Shown here: piece by piece, positions 35,854 through 37,015 of the stretch
Layout: each line of letters opens with the position of its first letter
Numbering within the stretch: the first letter of the stretch is position 1
From: Opitutales bacterium
GTDB lineage: Bacteria; Verrucomicrobiota; Verrucomicrobiia; Opitutales; Opitutaceae
NCBI GenBank assembly: GCA_021772595.1
Contig: JAJFLS010000484.1
Span: forward strand, 1-37,015
Direction of reading: 5' to 3'
DNA: 37,015 nt
Notes under the pieces: model-generated
Database searches by the model: none
What the model was told of the DNA's origin: nothing
Seen by the model: the letters and a program-made list of their open reading frames with translations, nothing else
Made by a program: the position numbers and the translations under genes

Positions 35854-36025
35854 TAGACACTGAGCTACATGAGATTCGCGGCATGTCGGGGCGTGTTTCC
35901 CTGGTTGGATCGGACTTTTTTGAAAAAACCTCTAGTTAATGTGGTGGGGGCTGTTCGTTTCAGTAGGGAGAGGGGTTCTCGGGAGAATACGTATTCATGG
36001 CAGAGGATGAGATTAGGTTTTGAAA

Positions 36026-36373
36026 ATGGAATTGAGTCGTCGGCGGTTTTTGCGGCGGGGTTTGCCTGTGTGGGCAGCTTTGTCGCTGGTGGTTTCTTCC
36101 TTTGCAGAGGAGCGGGAGGATGTAAAAAAGAGTTTCAAGCTGGCCGAGGGCAATGCGGCACGCACTCTCAAGCAAGCTGCTCGTCAGGGTCGGGTGGACA
36201 TCGTGTTTTCAGCGGACGTCGTGAAGGGGTTGAGGACTCGGGCGATAAAGGGAGAGTATACGCCGAGCGAAGCCTTCAATCTGATGCTCAAAGGCTCGCC
36301 ATTTATTGCGGTGAAACATCAAAAATCAGGAGTGTATCTCATCAAAAAGCAAGAACAGCCCGATGCTAATTGA
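36026..36373 (+). CDS. free-standing STN-domain protein with Tat-like signal
   Basis: The 115-residue protein from the ATG at 36026 begins MELSRRRFLRRG, a twin-arginine-like signal, then a hydrophobic stretch to about 30. The rest (about 35-105) matches the secretin/TonB short N-terminal domain: FKLAEGNAARTLKQAARQGRVDIVFSADVV, then a small beta strand pattern ending GVYLIKK. STN domains normally sit at the front of secretins or TonB-dependent receptors and contact FecR-type anti-sigma proteins. Here it ends with a stop and no receptor follows. The sigma gene lies 189 bases downstream. Confidence 0.75.
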   Translation: MELSRRRFLRRGLPVWAALSLVVSSFAEEREDVKKSFKLAEGNAARTLKQAARQGRVDIVFSADVVKGLRTRAIKGEYTPSEAFNLMLKGSPFIAVKHQKSGVYLIKKQEQPDAN

Positions 36374-36396
36374 GCGACAAATCATCTCAATCAAGT

Positions 36397-36446
36397 GTAG
36401 CACAGGCATCTTGCCTGTGAAGAAACAGGCTAGAAGCCTGTGCTAC
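36397..36446. repeat. REP-like hairpin pair with GTAG
   Basis: Two hairpins (CACAGGC-ATCTT-GCCTGTG, and ACAGGC-TAGAA-GCCTGT) are mirror images, with GTAG at the outer ends (36397-36400 plus, 36443-36446 minus). The pair lies between the STN gene and the sigma gene. Confidence 0.7.
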
Positions 36447-36562
36447 TTTCGACAAACCCTTCATCTAACAAAGTAGACCTGAGAAATGCCTCGAATGCGG
36501 ACTCGTTAACCATCGACTTCCTTGTCACGTATAGTTATTACCCTAAACCCAAGCTACAAGCG

Positions 36563-37015
36563 ATGCCCCCGGAATATTCAGATCAGGCCAATTGGTACAC
36601 TGAGAATCTCGCTCTTCACGAGCCAATGTTGCGTGGTTGGCTGAGAAGTCGCTACCGCAATGAAATCGAAGTGGACGATATCGTGCAGGAGGCTCTGTTG
36701 CGTGTCTTGAAGGAGAATCGTAAGAAGCCGCTTAAAGCGCCCAAAGCCTTCTTTTATGCGGTGGCTCGAAATTTGGCCATCGATCGCGTTCGCAGAAACA
36801 AGCTTACGGCCTGTGGTTCCATGTGGGACGACGAGGCGCTCGAGGTTCTGGATGATTCCGAGCAAATCGAAGAAACGGTTGCGCGAAATCACGAACGCGA
36901 GTTGCTGACGAAAGCGATCCAGAAGCTGCCCGAGCGCTGTCGCCAGGTGTTTACCTTGGCGAAAGTCTATGGGATGAGCCATAAGGAGATCGGCAAAGAA
37001 TTGGACATATCTAAC
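36563..37015 (+). CDS. ECF-type RNA polymerase sigma factor, 3' end cut by the window
   Basis: The visible 151 residues start MPPEYSDQANWY and contain sigma region 2 (EVDDIVQEALLRVLKENRKKP, with AFFYAVARNLAIDRVRR near 65-80) and the start of region 4 (AIQKLPERCRQVFTLAKVYGMSHKEIGKELDIS). The frame is open at the end of the window. It is a FecI-like ECF factor, expected to be followed by a FecR-type anti-sigma gene. The upstream STN-domain gene could be part of the same signalling chain. Confidence 0.88.
   Translation, partial: MPPEYSDQANWYTENLALHEPMLRGWLRSRYRNEIEVDDIVQEALLRVLKENRKKPLKAPKAFFYAVARNLAIDRVRRNKLTACGSMWDDEALEVLDDSEQIEETVARNHERELLTKAIQKLPERCRQVFTLAKVYGMSHKEIGKELDISN

Noticed and set aside
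35869..36369. 166-codon plus-strand frame
   Set aside because: It overlaps the STN gene in another frame and its composition is not protein-like; the STN reading is much better supported.

Overview
The window looks like a chromosomal piece of a Verrucomicrobiota bacterium, probably Opitutia (Opitutales or Puniceicoccales grade). This is an inference from the gene mix: a two-domain ACT protein, HU with an insertion, a YyaL/DUF255 thioredoxin-like protein, a GH20 hexosaminidase, a Tat-exported sulfatase, STN plus ECF sigma genes, and many starts without a clear Shine-Dalgarno. No 16S or other marker was seen, so the placement is tentative.

Layout. (1) 1-5600 is accessory DNA. A four-gene minus-strand operon (GHKL ATPase, STAS-like protein with a winged helix, a small unknown protein, a Cys-rich unknown protein) lies beside a small integrated element of an excisionase-like gene and a tyrosine recombinase. 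The element is bounded by the intact 3' end of ssrA (tmRNA) and a degenerate copy of that end at 3292. (2) 5601-19600 is core housekeeping: ssrA, an MscS-type channel, mdh, a DAHP synthase with a candidate attenuator leader, ygfZ, HU, galK, prepilin peptidase, aroE, a SirB1-type protein, a lone response regulator, a VTT membrane protein, xseA and an ACT-domain protein. (3) 19600-24620 holds two paralogous glycine-zipper lipoproteins, the YyaL-type protein and two orphan small genes. (4) 24624-32166 holds a GH20 enzyme, a HAD phosphatase, a TruC-type pseudouridine synthase broken by one in-frame TAG, a DUF4097 beta-solenoid protein, an Rsm22-like methyltransferase and an ABC exporter. (5) 32218-37015 holds two NAD(P)-dependent dehydrogenases, a sulfatase, a small MITE-like element with nested REP hairpins, a free-standing STN-domain protein and a 3'-truncated ECF sigma gene.

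The best candidate for an undescribed system is the operon at 11-3105: a partner-switching-like pair (GHKL ATPase plus STAS-like/winged-helix protein) with two unrecognised proteins, tightly overlapping, next to an integrase at a classic island site (ssrA). A defence or stress-response role is inferred from this context, not shown. Other notable signals are the conditional terminator in the DAHP synthase leader, REP-like hairpins carrying GTAG at several intergenic sites, the amber codon in truC, and the exact 15-bp inverted repeat bounding 3571-3840.
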